From: Butyrivibrio sp. LB2008
GTDB lineage: Bacteria; Bacillota; Clostridia; Lachnospirales; Lachnospiraceae
Length of the DNA: 64,000 nt
Assembly: GCF_000621565.1 (NCBI RefSeq)
Contig: NZ_JHXZ01000017.1
Coordinates: forward strand, 49,476 to 113,475
Direction of reading: 5' to 3'
Shown: positions 34,323 through 43,167 of the stretch, in pieces
Numbering within the stretch: the stretch's first letter is position 1
How the letters are laid out: each line of letters begins with the position of its first letter
Program-made: the position numbers and the translations under genes
Notes under the pieces: generated by a model
What the model was told of the DNA's origin: nothing
The model's input: only the letters and a program-made list of their open reading frames with translations
The model's database searches: none

Positions 34323-36055
34323 TTTTTTATCTGCTCCAGGACTGATTTTTTTGTTTTGGCATCAGAAAAATAGATCACTTCATCATCACAGATAACGTAA
34401 TAGAGATCGGTCTTTTTTATTCCATCAGTATCACGTGAGATCAATACAGAATTTTTCTCACCTTCATAATCCTCGTAATCCTTCACCGCGATCTTTGGAT
34501 AACATAACTGAAGCGCATATTTCTGAATGTCATCATTACAATAAACATTAAAGTCATCAAGGAATGCGGTATTAAGCGTTCTTAGTCCGTCAACACTGTT
34601 ATATACGCTCTCCCCCCACATCTTTGCGCCGTTCTGAATCTGATAAATATAATTATAAAAAGTCATAACAAGCAAAAAGACCATTGATACCGTCCGCCAT
34701 TTGCCCTTTTTTCTGTTAAGCAGCCAAAAGAAAAAGAATACAGACAGACTAACTATGCTCACGATTGAAAGGTCATTTTGTGTGAGCATGGATTTAAAGC
34801 TTCCCTTATATTTTGAGGCAAAAGTCGCCCATAAATCCTGATTTGGAAGTGCACCTATATTACTGATAACAAACTGGCACAGTAACATATACAAAAAGAC
34901 AATTATCGCCATCTGTTTCGTGTTGATGTCGCGTGTGCATGCAATCCCCCAAAATGCTATCGGGATCGCAAATGTAGAAATATATCTAAGGTAAAAGAAA
35001 CCTTTTGAAAACTCCCCTGACATCATCGCGTTTCTGGCATCTTCATTCCAATAAAGTCCCGAAGCCGCCAACATTCCCATGAATAATATCAAAAGGAAAA
35101 TAAGATTATAAAATTCAGCTTTTTTATCTTCTCTTTTCACCCTGTTAAACAGGAAAAACAAGATTGAAACAAGCCCGACCGCAAATATAATATTTGAAAA
35201 CTGAATTATGGTAAACAATTCACCGAAGCACAAAAAAACAAATGACTTGATATAATCGATGATGCTTCCCGATTTTGCACCGGTAATAAGCTGATTCTTT
35301 AAACCCGTGGAAGAATTGGCAAGATCGGTAGTTCCCCAGACAGCTGTCTGAACATAAGAAACCAGCTTTTTGATCAGATAAGTTCCGATAACCATTCCGG
35401 CCAGATATGTCTTAGGGCACACAAGCCATCTTTTTTCCACGATCCTGTAGATAATGACAACAATAGACAACGCTATCCATATGATAACAGATCTCGTATG
35501 CATCAGCTGCAAAAAGACCACCATAAGATCCAGGCACAGCGTTCTTGCAATTCTGTGTTCATCACTTTTTATGAGCAGTGACATGATCAGAATGATTCCC
35601 CATATGAACAAAGGCATGACGGAATCGTTTTCCAATCTGCACGATGAGCAGAATGTAAGATAGGACATTATTATTCCCGCAAGTGCACAGAAATTGCGGT
35701 CTTTGTATTCAAAGAGATTGTAAGCTATGTAATAGACGATCACTGCCACAAGAGACTGAAATGCGGCAACTATCGCCCACATTATCTGAAACATAAGAAA
35801 AGGTGTGTTTCCGAACAATCTTATGATCGGAGTCATAAATAGTACAGAAAAGCCAAATCCATAATATGATGTATGCTTTATCACTCCGCTCCAATCATAT
35901 CCCGCCAAATAAGAAGGTACAGCCAAAAAGCCAAGATCATCGTGTCCGCCGGTACTGGCCTTTATTCCCAGATTGATGATGATCCTGGGAATAAAACACA
36001 CCAAAAAGCATGCCAAAACATAATAAGTATTTTTTCTTTTTCCCAAAGCTGTCAT
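34319..36055 (-). CDS. Polytopic membrane protein, GT39-like or polymerase-like
   Basis: 578 residues, about 12 spans, C-terminal soluble domain (about 470-578). The first loop reads LGFLAVPSYLAGYDWSGVIKHTSYYGFGFSVLF, much like the paralogue at 30287-32044 (GYDFS...SFYSFGYS). The shared loop and length suggest common descent within the GT-C membrane enzymes. It could be a glycosyltransferase or a Wzy-like polymerase. It lies 24 bp downstream of the GT32-like gene. Confidence 0.6.
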   Translation of the reverse strand: MTALGKRKNTYYVLACFLVCFIPRIIINLGIKASTGGHDDLGFLAVPSYLAGYDWSGVIKHTSYYGFGFSVLFMTPIIRLFGNTPFLMFQIMWAIVAAFQSLVAVIVYYIAYNLFEYKDRNFCALAGIIMSYLTFCSSCRLENDSVMPLFIWGIILIMSLLIKSDEHRIARTLCLDLMVVFLQLMHTRSVIIWIALSIVVIIYRIVEKRWLVCPKTYLAGMVIGTYLIKKLVSYVQTAVWGTTDLANSSTGLKNQLITGAKSGSIIDYIKSFVFLCFGELFTIIQFSNIIFAVGLVSILFFLFNRVKREDKKAEFYNLIFLLILFMGMLAASGLYWNEDARNAMMSGEFSKGFFYLRYISTFAIPIAFWGIACTRDINTKQMAIIVFLYMLLCQFVISNIGALPNQDLWATFASKYKGSFKSMLTQNDLSIVSIVSLSVFFFFWLLNRKKGKWRTVSMVFLLVMTFYNYIYQIQNGAKMWGESVYNSVDGLRTLNTAFLDDFNVYCNDDIQKYALQLCYPKIAVKDYEDYEGEKNSVLISRDTDGIKKTDLYYVICDDEVIYFSDAKTKKSVLEQIKK

Positions 36056-36079
36056 AACTTCCTTTTCAAATTTGTTTAA

Positions 36080-36895
36080 TCACATATCCTTTGACCAGTT
36101 CCTCAATCTGATCCTGACATGATGAAGTGAAGCTCTTAATCCGTCTTCTTTAAACACGTAACCAGTCTCAAGTAAAAGCTTATAGACCAGACTTATTTTG
36201 TAACCATACATTTTATTTACTTCACGTACTTTTCGATTGATCTCCTTTTCACTTTCCGACAACCATGTTGAATCATAGTGATGTATACCCCTGGTATTCT
36301 CGGTAAATTCCCAATCTCCGGTAAGATAATCTATGGGGCAAAAATAGTCTTTGGGATATATGCTTATATCCTGTATCTTGAAGACGCTATCCGTATTTTT
36401 GTATTCATTCGGATTTTTTATAAGCACTTTGGTCACATGATCCACAACCGTTTTCTTATTAAACGTTCCGTCTTCGTATACAAAATGTATTGAATCATAA
36501 TAATCCAAAACTTCTTTGTACACATCCATCCCCGGCAACGCACCCATTCCAAGCCCCGTTGCGACAACAAGTTTATCCTTACGCTCTCTGGCAAAAAAAG
36601 GTCCCTCTTCCACCAGGTCATCAATAGTATCTATCAGCTCCACATCGGTATCAAAATACAAACCGCCGTATTTATACAAGATAGAAAATCTTGCATAATC
36701 GCTGACAAAGGCCCAAAAGGAATTTTGATACGCTTCTTTTACATAGTCATTTGCGTTTATATCAAAATTATTTTCGTTCCACTCTTTTATTTCATAATCC
36801 GGACAGAACTCTTTCCAAGAGTCTATGCACTTGATAACGCTTTCAGGTTTTTCTTTTCCACCAAACCAGCAATAATGTATAACCTTAGGAATCAT
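36080..36895 (-). CDS. GT32-family glycosyltransferase (OCH1/DXD type)
   Basis: 271 residues from ATG 36895 (MIPKVIHYCWFGG), which has GAGGTG before it; an in-frame GTG at 36904 overlaps that ribosome site. The family signature IPKVIHYCWFGGKEKPE at the N terminus and the metal-binding GGLYFDTDVELID near residue 95 mark it as a GT32/Gly-transf-sug enzyme that adds hexose to a cell-surface glycan. It follows the next GT2 gene by 5 bases, whose stop lies inside its ribosome-site region. Confidence 0.88.
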   Translation of the reverse strand: MIPKVIHYCWFGGKEKPESVIKCIDSWKEFCPDYEIKEWNENNFDINANDYVKEAYQNSFWAFVSDYARFSILYKYGGLYFDTDVELIDTIDDLVEEGPFFARERKDKLVVATGLGMGALPGMDVYKEVLDYYDSIHFVYEDGTFNKKTVVDHVTKVLIKNPNEYKNTDSVFKIQDISIYPKDYFCPIDYLTGDWEFTENTRGIHHYDSTWLSESEKEINRKVREVNKMYGYKISLVYKLLLETGYVFKEDGLRASLHHVRIRLRNWSKDM

Positions 36896-36900
36896 AATAT

Positions 36901-37863
36901 TCACCTCAATGACATTTTATATACGAGTTTAAGCGGCTTTTTGCCGAACATACTAAGCGCGCAAAGCATCTTTTCTTTCTTTACGGCAGAATTATCTATG
37001 ATAACTTTCGTTCTGTATTTCTTTATATAATTCCAGCAATATTCTTCATCTTCCCTGTACTTTGATGAATCATCTATGTGAGTTACTATATAAAAACACG
37101 CCCATACAAGTCTTGAGATCGCAGCATCCATAAGCTGTTGCCCGCTTTGTTTAACATGCTCGATCACCTGCTCTCCGTGCTTTATATAATCCATCATCTG
37201 ATGAGAATATTTTTTCTTGGTAATACTTCCGGCTCTTTTAAGATAGTAATATAACCCGGCATCTGTATATGTGACAGCATCTGCCTCGGTAAAAAATCTA
37301 TAGACGGTGTAATAGTCCTCAAAGAGTTCCTGTTCAGGAAAATAATGACTTTGAGCGATCTTACGCTTATATAATTTTGCACATGAAGACAGTGAAAAGC
37401 GCTTTTGAGACAGCATACCTTCAAGCGCCTCTTCAGCAGAAATCTCTATAGCGGCATTTTCAACATCTTTTGAAAGCGATAAATTCTCATATTCATTCTC
37501 GGAAACCACTTGCATTCCGCAAACGGAGATATCGGCTTCATGCTCAATAAGATTCTTGGCAAGTATCTCAAAATAACAAGGATGTATATAATCATCACCG
37601 TCGATATAGGCAATCGCATCTCCCTTTGCTATTTTGGTCCCTGTATTTCTGGCCTTTGAGAGACCTCCGTTTTCCTGATGAACAACTACTATCCTATCGT
37701 CTTTGACGGCATAGCGCTCGCATATCTCGCCGCTTTTATCAGTTGATCCGTCATCTACAAGAATTATTTCCAAATCCCTGTAAGTCTGACCGATTATTGT
37801 TTCAATTGCTTTTCCGACATATTTTTCAATATTATAAACAGGTACGATTACACTAATAAGCAA
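36901..37863 (-). CDS. Family 2 glycosyltransferase
   Basis: 320 residues. The GT-A fold starts LISVIVPVYNIEKYVGKAIETI, with LVDDGSTDKSGEICERY and the metal-binding AYIDGDDYIHP. The C-terminal third is variable and helical, typical of capsule/teichoic-type GT2 enzymes. It overlaps the upstream GT4-like gene by 11 bp. Donor and acceptor are unknown. Confidence 0.9.
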   Translation of the reverse strand: MLISVIVPVYNIEKYVGKAIETIIGQTYRDLEIILVDDGSTDKSGEICERYAVKDDRIVVVHQENGGLSKARNTGTKIAKGDAIAYIDGDDYIHPCYFEILAKNLIEHEADISVCGMQVVSENEYENLSLSKDVENAAIEISAEEALEGMLSQKRFSLSSCAKLYKRKIAQSHYFPEQELFEDYYTVYRFFTEADAVTYTDAGLYYYLKRAGSITKKKYSHQMMDYIKHGEQVIEHVKQSGQQLMDAAISRLVWACFYIVTHIDDSSKYREDEEYCWNYIKKYRTKVIIDNSAVKKEKMLCALSMFGKKPLKLVYKMSLR

Positions 37864-38884
37864 TTTTACTTTGCTCGCTTTCGTTTTTATTTATATATTC
37901 AAGAAGCAATCTGCACATCTCATCGGAATCTCCCATGGTGACAAAACTATGCATTTCATCTTCCTTGAACAACTCTCTGTTTGCACTGCTGTTTCCAAGG
38001 ATCATTTCCTTTTTCATCGCCTCATAGATATAAGCTTTTCCGGGGATTGTCCTGTCGGCTTTTGCTATGCTTCCATGGAAATGCCCCGCAAGGCACAGAT
38101 CCGCATTTGCTATTCTTTCCGCAAGCTCCTCCTGAGAAAGCCAGTCAGTGTAACATACATTGGACTGAATCGGCTTTTTCAAAGATTCCGGAATGGGACC
38201 TATGATATCAAAAAAGATATCCTCTTCACCTTTAAGTTTTCTTATGGTATCAAGTACAACATCCACCCCTTGAAGCGGTAAGATACTGCCAAAATATAGG
38301 ACCACAAACTTATCTTTAAGATCACCTGTTTTTACCTGCGGTCGGGGATAATAAATTTTTTCATCAGCTTCAAGATAAAGTGTCTCAACCTTTCCGGGAA
38401 CAGCTCCAAGCTCTTCGATAAAAAATCCCGCTTGCGCCTTGGTATCCGTGATAATGTGATCCGCAAAGTGCAAAGTGATCTCGTCAAAGAATTTACAGAT
38501 TTTGGAAACCATTCCGCCATCCCTGAACTTCTGCCTGTCGCAGATCATGGTGTCATAGACGGAAATAAAGAAATCAATAATAATACTTTTTTTACGGAAA
38601 AAAATCTTGAACACGGGAAGAACCAATTGTGGCGCAAACCCGATAAATACAACATTGCAATTATAGATCTTACCCTTATGAAAAAGACCTTTCACTTTTT
38701 CGATAACGATATTGCCATAGATTTCCAGCAGACGCAAAGGATAACTGTGCTTTGTGGAATAGATAAACTCCACAGATTCTGCATTTTTTTCTAATAAATT
38801 TTTTTCTTGGGAATTACGAATATAATCAATGTTTCTTGTAGTAATAAATAAAACCCGTTTCCCTTTTACCAAGTCACAAAACAT
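37853..38884 (-). CDS. Family 4-like glycosyltransferase
   Basis: 343 residues of GT-B fold. The C-terminal half shows the donor-binding stretch FVVLYFGSILPLQGVDVVLDTIRKL and the later Glu-rich EAMKKEMILGNSSANRELF. The N-terminal half (CNVVFIGFAPQLVLPVFKI) matches acceptor domains of surface polysaccharide enzymes. Start ATG has AAGGACTTGCT before it. It is the first gene of the polysaccharide cluster; TATAAT at about 38903-38908 (minus strand) lies close upstream, but its -35 box is poor. Confidence 0.8.
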   Translation of the reverse strand: MFCDLVKGKRVLFITTRNIDYIRNSQEKNLLEKNAESVEFIYSTKHSYPLRLLEIYGNIVIEKVKGLFHKGKIYNCNVVFIGFAPQLVLPVFKIFFRKKSIIIDFFISVYDTMICDRQKFRDGGMVSKICKFFDEITLHFADHIITDTKAQAGFFIEELGAVPGKVETLYLEADEKIYYPRPQVKTGDLKDKFVVLYFGSILPLQGVDVVLDTIRKLKGEEDIFFDIIGPIPESLKKPIQSNVCYTDWLSQEELAERIANADLCLAGHFHGSIAKADRTIPGKAYIYEAMKKEMILGNSSANRELFKEDEMHSFVTMGDSDEMCRLLLEYINKNESEQSKIAY

Positions 38885-38980
38885 AGCAAGTCCTTAAAGT
38901 CTTAAAATTATACTGCATAAAACGTCAAAACATATTCAAAACAGAATGATATAAAAAACAATCGTTATCCATTGTACTTC

Positions 38981-39011
38981 AAAAATATTTGGTTATCAAC
39001 CAAATATTTTT
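38981..39011. terminator. Fourteen-bp AT-rich hairpin upstream of the polysaccharide cluster
   Basis: AAAAATATTTGGTT / AACCAAATATTTTT with an ATC loop. It lies between two minus-strand units, after the terminator of the PurA-like gene. It may act as a backup terminator or insulate the cluster promoter. Confidence 0.55.
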
Positions 39012-39016
39012 GTAAT

Positions 39017-39060
39017 GACAAAAAACTCCCGATGCATCCTTTTTTATGCACCGGGAGTTT
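39017..39060 (-). terminator. Terminator of the kinase-vWA-PurA-like operon
   Basis: Arms AAACTCCCG-A-TGCAT and ATGCA-C-CGGGAGTTT (39023-39060) form a 14-bp stem with one mismatch, 22 bp after the PurA-like stop. A minus-strand TTTTTT tail follows. Confidence 0.88.
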
Positions 39061-39082
39061 CTCTAATCTATTCATATTCATA

Positions 39083-40306
39083 TCATTTATACATATCTGT
39101 GCCAAACCTGCTGTGCGACGTATATACCCTCGTATATCCGTAATCTTCCAGCAGTGTTTTCATAAGATCTTTTGAATGAATATCACCATCCTGGAAATAT
39201 ACAATATCATTCGTTTCATCCAAATGTGTCAAAAGAACCGACACCATTGCGCCGCGCATACATTTCATATGCAGGACGCTTTTAACATCATCTCTTACAG
39301 GCCCGTCAAAGCTCTGAAAACTTTCATGTTTTGCATAACGTATACTGCCCTGCCACTCGTTATCCATGTTGGTACTGTCTTTGCCGACTCCCGGAAGTTC
39401 TTCCCTCTTAAGCTCATGCGGAAGCGGCCCGTTTCCGTGCCTTGTCACATAAGGCCTCGTAACATAGATAAATTCATTAAGAGGCATCTCTCTCTTTTCA
39501 AGAAACTGAGCAATATTGTGAAGCCCTGTCTTGGACGGCGTAAGGTGAGGCGCATAGATCGTATAGTCCTCATCAAGGAGAAGCCCCTGTCCCGTTTCGA
39601 ATACTATCTGATCATACCGCGAAAGCCAGTCCTTACTTGCATCAACAAGCTTGATAGACCTTATGCCCTCTTTCAGATATTTCACATAGGTAAAAAGAAC
39701 TCCGTCATCCGTGAGCATATCGTAATAGTCAGCCGGTTCACCGGGGTTATTCTTCTTGAACTTGGCTTTGAGTGCTTCTATATCCCTCTGCCCATATTCA
39801 ATGCGGAATCTCTTAAGTCTTCGAAAAAGCTCTCCCGGATTAAGGTCTCTTACTTCCTCAAGTGTAAGAGAAAAGCCCTCCGACTGTCTCATCTTACATT
39901 CATTGATCCCCATTCCGCAGCTTCCGTGGCGCAAAGGCCCGCGCGCGGACTCAATGAACATATTTCGAAGCACATCATCAATAACCGTAATATGAGTATT
40001 TTTCTCAGCATATATTTCCGGTATGAATCCATATATATGCTCAAAGCTGCTAAGCTCCTCCGTAAGCTGATAGAGATCTACCATAAACGTGTCCGCAAGA
40101 AGTGTTGCCGCTCCATGCTCAGCCCCGGATCCGATCTGATGATGTATGAAGCGCTTTCCGTCTTCGCTCTCCACAGTATGCCCGGCCTGTCCACCGCCGT
40201 TATGCTTGACAATAAGAGTATTTTTTACATTCTTCGAAAGACTTGCACAAACAAGCCCTTTACCCTCATCGCCAAAATTTTTTCCAATAACGGCAACCGT
40301 TCTCAT
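39083..40306 (-). CDS. Divergent adenylosuccinate synthetase homologue (PurA-like)
   Basis: 407 residues with the PurA fold pattern. The N terminus VAVIGKNFGDEGKG keeps the catalytic Asp (D13) and P-loop-like glycines; VKHNGGGQAGHTV keeps the histidine (H43); FETGQGLLLDEDYTIYAPHLTPSKTG and YVTRHGNGPLPHE match later PurA blocks. The loop that in PurA binds aspartate (TTTGRxRRxGW) is replaced by NMDNEWQGSIRYA, and GTTGRGIGP by GSCGMGIN. It should therefore activate a purine-like nucleotide with GTP but join it to something other than, or differently from, aspartate. Its start overlaps the vWA gene by 4 bp. It is unlikely to be the housekeeping PurA. Confidence 0.8.
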   Translation of the reverse strand: MRTVAVIGKNFGDEGKGLVCASLSKNVKNTLIVKHNGGGQAGHTVESEDGKRFIHHQIGSGAEHGAATLLADTFMVDLYQLTEELSSFEHIYGFIPEIYAEKNTHITVIDDVLRNMFIESARGPLRHGSCGMGINECKMRQSEGFSLTLEEVRDLNPGELFRRLKRFRIEYGQRDIEALKAKFKKNNPGEPADYYDMLTDDGVLFTYVKYLKEGIRSIKLVDASKDWLSRYDQIVFETGQGLLLDEDYTIYAPHLTPSKTGLHNIAQFLEKREMPLNEFIYVTRPYVTRHGNGPLPHELKREELPGVGKDSTNMDNEWQGSIRYAKHESFQSFDGPVRDDVKSVLHMKCMRGAMVSVLLTHLDETNDIVYFQDGDIHSKDLMKTLLEDYGYTRVYTSHSRFGTDMYK

Positions 40307-41181
40307 AACTGCAAACCACTATCCTGTAAAGAAATCTGATCAAGTGCCATACCGATAACAGGTCTGTCCAATTCTTCCCACTGTTCAAGAACCTCTTCGA
40401 TCTGCTTTCCGTTCTGCATCTGGATTGTACTTATGATAATCTCAGGAATCTTAGCAATATCGGCTCTTCCGATATTAATTGTATGGCCGGGGAGAAGTAC
40501 TTCATTTTCCCTGTTTCCCGTACCGATCATAATATGAAATACATAGAATTTTTTCTGAACTTCTCTAAGAACAGCTTCTCTGCTTCCGTATGCTGTTCTG
40601 TCCCCGATAACGCGTGCGATGGTATCGTCAACAGCTTCTTTTCTGATTGTTGCATTATCGCCTATAGTAAACAAAAAGCCTTTCTTATTTCTTTTGTTTA
40701 CAGCATCAATATTGGTATGACGCGCAAGGAAATCCCACAGACAAGTAGGCGCAACATCGCCGTTTCCGCCATTCTCAAAATAAATATCGAGAAGCTGCTG
40801 CGCTATACGAATATCAGATTCAAACTGTGTAACCTGAAGAGGCGATCTGTCTCTGAAATCTCCGTATGCTGCACACATAAGTGCAGGATCTTCCACAGCA
40901 CCTGTTGAATAGAGCTTTGTAATAAGCTCATTAAGAGCACCTGTTGCAACTTCTACAGCAAGATAGCCCATAGATCCCGTCACATCAAGACCAACTACAA
41001 TAGGTGTCGTGTTTGGATGATCTTCAGAATCAAAGCACTCTCTTGTACCGATATATCTGGGATCATATTTCTGATCACAACAATTTCTTGTAAAGACTTC
41101 CTCTACACTCTGTCCTCTATCAAGCTTTCTGCTGTCTTTAAGCTTCTTCCAATCAGAAGCAGAATAACTTCCGTATCCCAT
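40303..41181 (-). CDS. von Willebrand factor A domain protein
   Basis: 292 residues. After about 55 residues with a Cys pair (RNCCDQKYD) and a lysine-rich N terminus, a vWA domain runs to about residue 255. The MIDAS metal site is GLDVTGSMG (D66, T68, S70), with further acidic positions in AAYGDFRD and TIGDNAT. Such domains bind partner proteins through a divalent metal. The nearest known architectural parallel is TerY-type vWA proteins, which travel with kinases; this one is followed by a PurA-like enzyme and preceded by a kinase-like protein. The C-terminal 40 residues are helical and acidic. Confidence 0.82.
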   Translation of the reverse strand: MGYGSYSASDWKKLKDSRKLDRGQSVEEVFTRNCCDQKYDPRYIGTRECFDSEDHPNTTPIVVGLDVTGSMGYLAVEVATGALNELITKLYSTGAVEDPALMCAAYGDFRDRSPLQVTQFESDIRIAQQLLDIYFENGGNGDVAPTCLWDFLARHTNIDAVNKRNKKGFLFTIGDNATIRKEAVDDTIARVIGDRTAYGSREAVLREVQKKFYVFHIMIGTGNRENEVLLPGHTINIGRADIAKIPEIIISTIQMQNGKQIEEVLEQWEELDRPVIGMALDQISLQDSGLQL

Positions 41182-41207
41182 TCTTTTCTCTCTCCTTTTA
41201 TAACCTT

Positions 41208-42074
41208 TTACATCTTTTTAAATTTATGGCCGCCAAATCCCCTCTCAATGACGGTATCCCAATATTCAAAATCTTCGTATGCATCCCTTCTTGGCATGGA
41301 ACGCAAAAACTCTGTCAGCTGCACAGGCTGTCCGTTTCCGCCCATGATCTTCCTGGCGGTATCTCTGATAAGCTTAAGATCCATATTTGATCTCTTCACT
41401 CCCACTTTCCTCCAGTCGCCAAAAAGCATTCCTTCATGTGTTACAGGATTTACAAACACACTGGACGTACTTATATCGCCGTGTGAAACGCCCGAATATT
41501 CAAGCGCACAGCACATATTTTCCATTCTCGAAATAACCCAGGCCAAATGATCTGCTTCATACGGAGCAAAAACTTCAGCCGGATAAAAATACGGCTTGCG
41601 CACAAATATGAGTGCCTCTTTGCCGTCTTTGAGCTTCGCACGCTGTTTCAAAACAGGAAAACATCTGTCAAGCTTCATATCCGCTTCGGGAAAAACAAGG
41701 CTATCGAGTCCCCACAAAAATAAATCTGCCTCTTCGCAATTATCAAATATATAAACAACATTTCTCATAGCCAGATAGCAAGTCATACGTGGATACTCAT
41801 ATTTATCCATATATGAGACCGTAAGATACTGGTCATTTTCCATTATATATTCAACTCTGCCCGACTCTTCCCAGAGCGTGTCACCGGAATAATCATTCTC
41901 CTTTTCCATTGCTCTTGCACTGTAATAAGTAACCATTTTCTTACGAAATTCGTTATTACCCTTAAGCTCCGAATCCGACATAAAAGCCCTGCTGCCGCAA
42001 TACGGACATGTAAATCCTCCGGCATCGGATAACTTAAGCTGTGCACCGCAATTTCTGCACTTGTAAGTTATCAT
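41208..42074 (-). CDS. Zinc-ribbon protein with kinase-like domain
   Basis: 288 residues. The N terminus is a zinc ribbon (C6, C9, C23, C26: YKCRNCGAQ ... FTCPYCGSR). The middle (about 70-260) has a protein-kinase-like layout with the catalytic-loop-like stretch GVSHGDISTSSVFV (HGD for HRD, and a Ser where the loop Asn would be) and MLFGDWRKVG, where DFG would be. No glycine-rich ATP loop is clear (YIMENDQYLTVSYMD). It could be a weak kinase or a pseudokinase scaffold. It is the first gene of the three-gene operon, 26 bp before the vWA gene, and its promoter is strong. Confidence 0.72.
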   Translation of the reverse strand: MITYKCRNCGAQLKLSDAGGFTCPYCGSRAFMSDSELKGNNEFRKKMVTYYSARAMEKENDYSGDTLWEESGRVEYIMENDQYLTVSYMDKYEYPRMTCYLAMRNVVYIFDNCEEADLFLWGLDSLVFPEADMKLDRCFPVLKQRAKLKDGKEALIFVRKPYFYPAEVFAPYEADHLAWVISRMENMCCALEYSGVSHGDISTSSVFVNPVTHEGMLFGDWRKVGVKRSNMDLKLIRDTARKIMGGNGQPVQLTEFLRSMPRRDAYEDFEYWDTVIERGFGGHKFKKM

Positions 42075-42189
42075 TTCACTACTCTTCCCCTTTCACATAG
42101 TACTAATCAATCAGTCTTATGCATTTGGTGCTACTTTCACCTCAATTGTTATTTCTAACCAAGAAACATTTTTGTAATAAAACATTAAC

Positions 42190-42218
42190 ATTTTATCACA
42201 AAGTCAAACTAATTTCAA
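42190..42218 (-). promoter_or_regulatory. Promoter of the kinase-vWA-PurA-like operon
   Basis: TTGAAA (42213-42218), exactly 17 bp and TAAAAT (42190-42195), minus strand, with TGA before the -10 (extended -10). The leader to the first start codon is about 110 bases and shows no clear structure. Confidence 0.7.
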
Positions 42219-42253
42219 TCTCAGTAAATCTGTTTTTAAGTAAAAAAGCGCAG

Positions 42254-42283
42254 AAAAAAAGAGCCACAATATGTGACTCTTTC
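42254..42283 (-). terminator. Terminator of the phosphoesterase gene
   Basis: AAAGAGCCACA / TGTGACTCTTT, one mismatch, with a minus-strand T run directly after, 10 bp past the stop codon. Confidence 0.85.
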
Positions 42284-42292
42284 CACTGTCTT

Positions 42293-43132
42293 TTATCCAA
42301 TATCTATGATCACCACTTCCGGATGATTAAAAAATCTCGGATATGGCATACGCTCTCTTGCCAGTCCTCTGCTGACGATCATCTCCGAACCGTTATCAAG
42401 ATCGTACAATCCGTCGACATATGCAGGAAACAGGCCCTGATTCGGCGCAGCTACGCCTCTTTTTGTAAAAGGAATCCTCCACTGTCCGCCATGTGCATGC
42501 CCGCAAAGGATAAGATCAAAATCATAATTCTCGTAAGCTTCAACTTTCTCCGGTCTGTGAGATAAAAGAACCCTGTACTTCTCAGGACTGGATTCTCTAT
42601 CCGCTCCGTCAAGCCGTTCCAGCCACTTCGACTCAGCCATATATGTCGGATCGTCAACTCCGCATATATCAATGTCGTTTCCGTTTATGTTTATATCTCT
42701 TGCATTTCCTTCAAGCACCGTCACGCCTTTTGACTTAAGAAACTCTTTAACTTCGTCTTCTTTTTTGCTCCAGAACTCATGATTTCCCGTAACATAAAAG
42801 CAAGGATATCTGTCCGCCACACCTTCGATGAAGATCCGTGCATTTTTCTGCCCAAGTCTGTCATCAAATATGTCGCCGGACATAAGAATCGCATCAGGCT
42901 TTTCCTTGTCGATCATCTTTATAAGCTGCGACTGATTTTTGCCATAATAGCAGGAATGAAGATCTGTGACGAGCGCAAATCTGATGGGATAATCAATCTT
43001 TCCTTCTCCGCTTATTGTGATATGCTCTGTCACAGGTATTTCATACCATACCGTCGCAGCGATCATTATTATGGCAATGACCGCAAGTATCTTTAGAATT
43101 CTTTTCTTATTATTCTTAAAAAAATCTTTCAT
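42293..43132 (-). CDS. Membrane-anchored metallophosphoesterase
   Basis: 279 residues. One N-terminal span (about 12-32) is followed by a calcineurin-like phosphoesterase domain with all metal motifs in order: TDLHSCYYG, MSGDIFDD, YVTGNHEFW, LCGHAHGGQ. Proteins of this plan include YaeI-type phosphodiesterases and UDP-2,3-diacylglucosamine hydrolase-like enzymes; in Gram-positives the substrate is usually not known. The catalytic part probably faces outward. Ribosome site is weak. It lies 35 bp after ugd. Confidence 0.87.
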   Translation of the reverse strand: MKDFFKNNKKRILKILAVIAIIMIAATVWYEIPVTEHITISGEGKIDYPIRFALVTDLHSCYYGKNQSQLIKMIDKEKPDAILMSGDIFDDRLGQKNARIFIEGVADRYPCFYVTGNHEFWSKKEDEVKEFLKSKGVTVLEGNARDININGNDIDICGVDDPTYMAESKWLERLDGADRESSPEKYRVLLSHRPEKVEAYENYDFDLILCGHAHGGQWRIPFTKRGVAAPNQGLFPAYVDGLYDLDNGSEMIVSRGLARERMPYPRFFNHPEVVIIDIG

Positions 43133-43167
43133 AGTACTACAAACTCTTTTTCGGTGATAACTAAATC

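Noticed and set aside
39176..40339. 387-codon plus-strand frame
   Set aside because: Antisense to the PurA-like gene, with no ribosome site or motifs.
42075..42189. Riboswitch in the leader of the kinase-vWA operon
   Set aside because: The 110-base leader shows no stable stem or known aptamer pattern.
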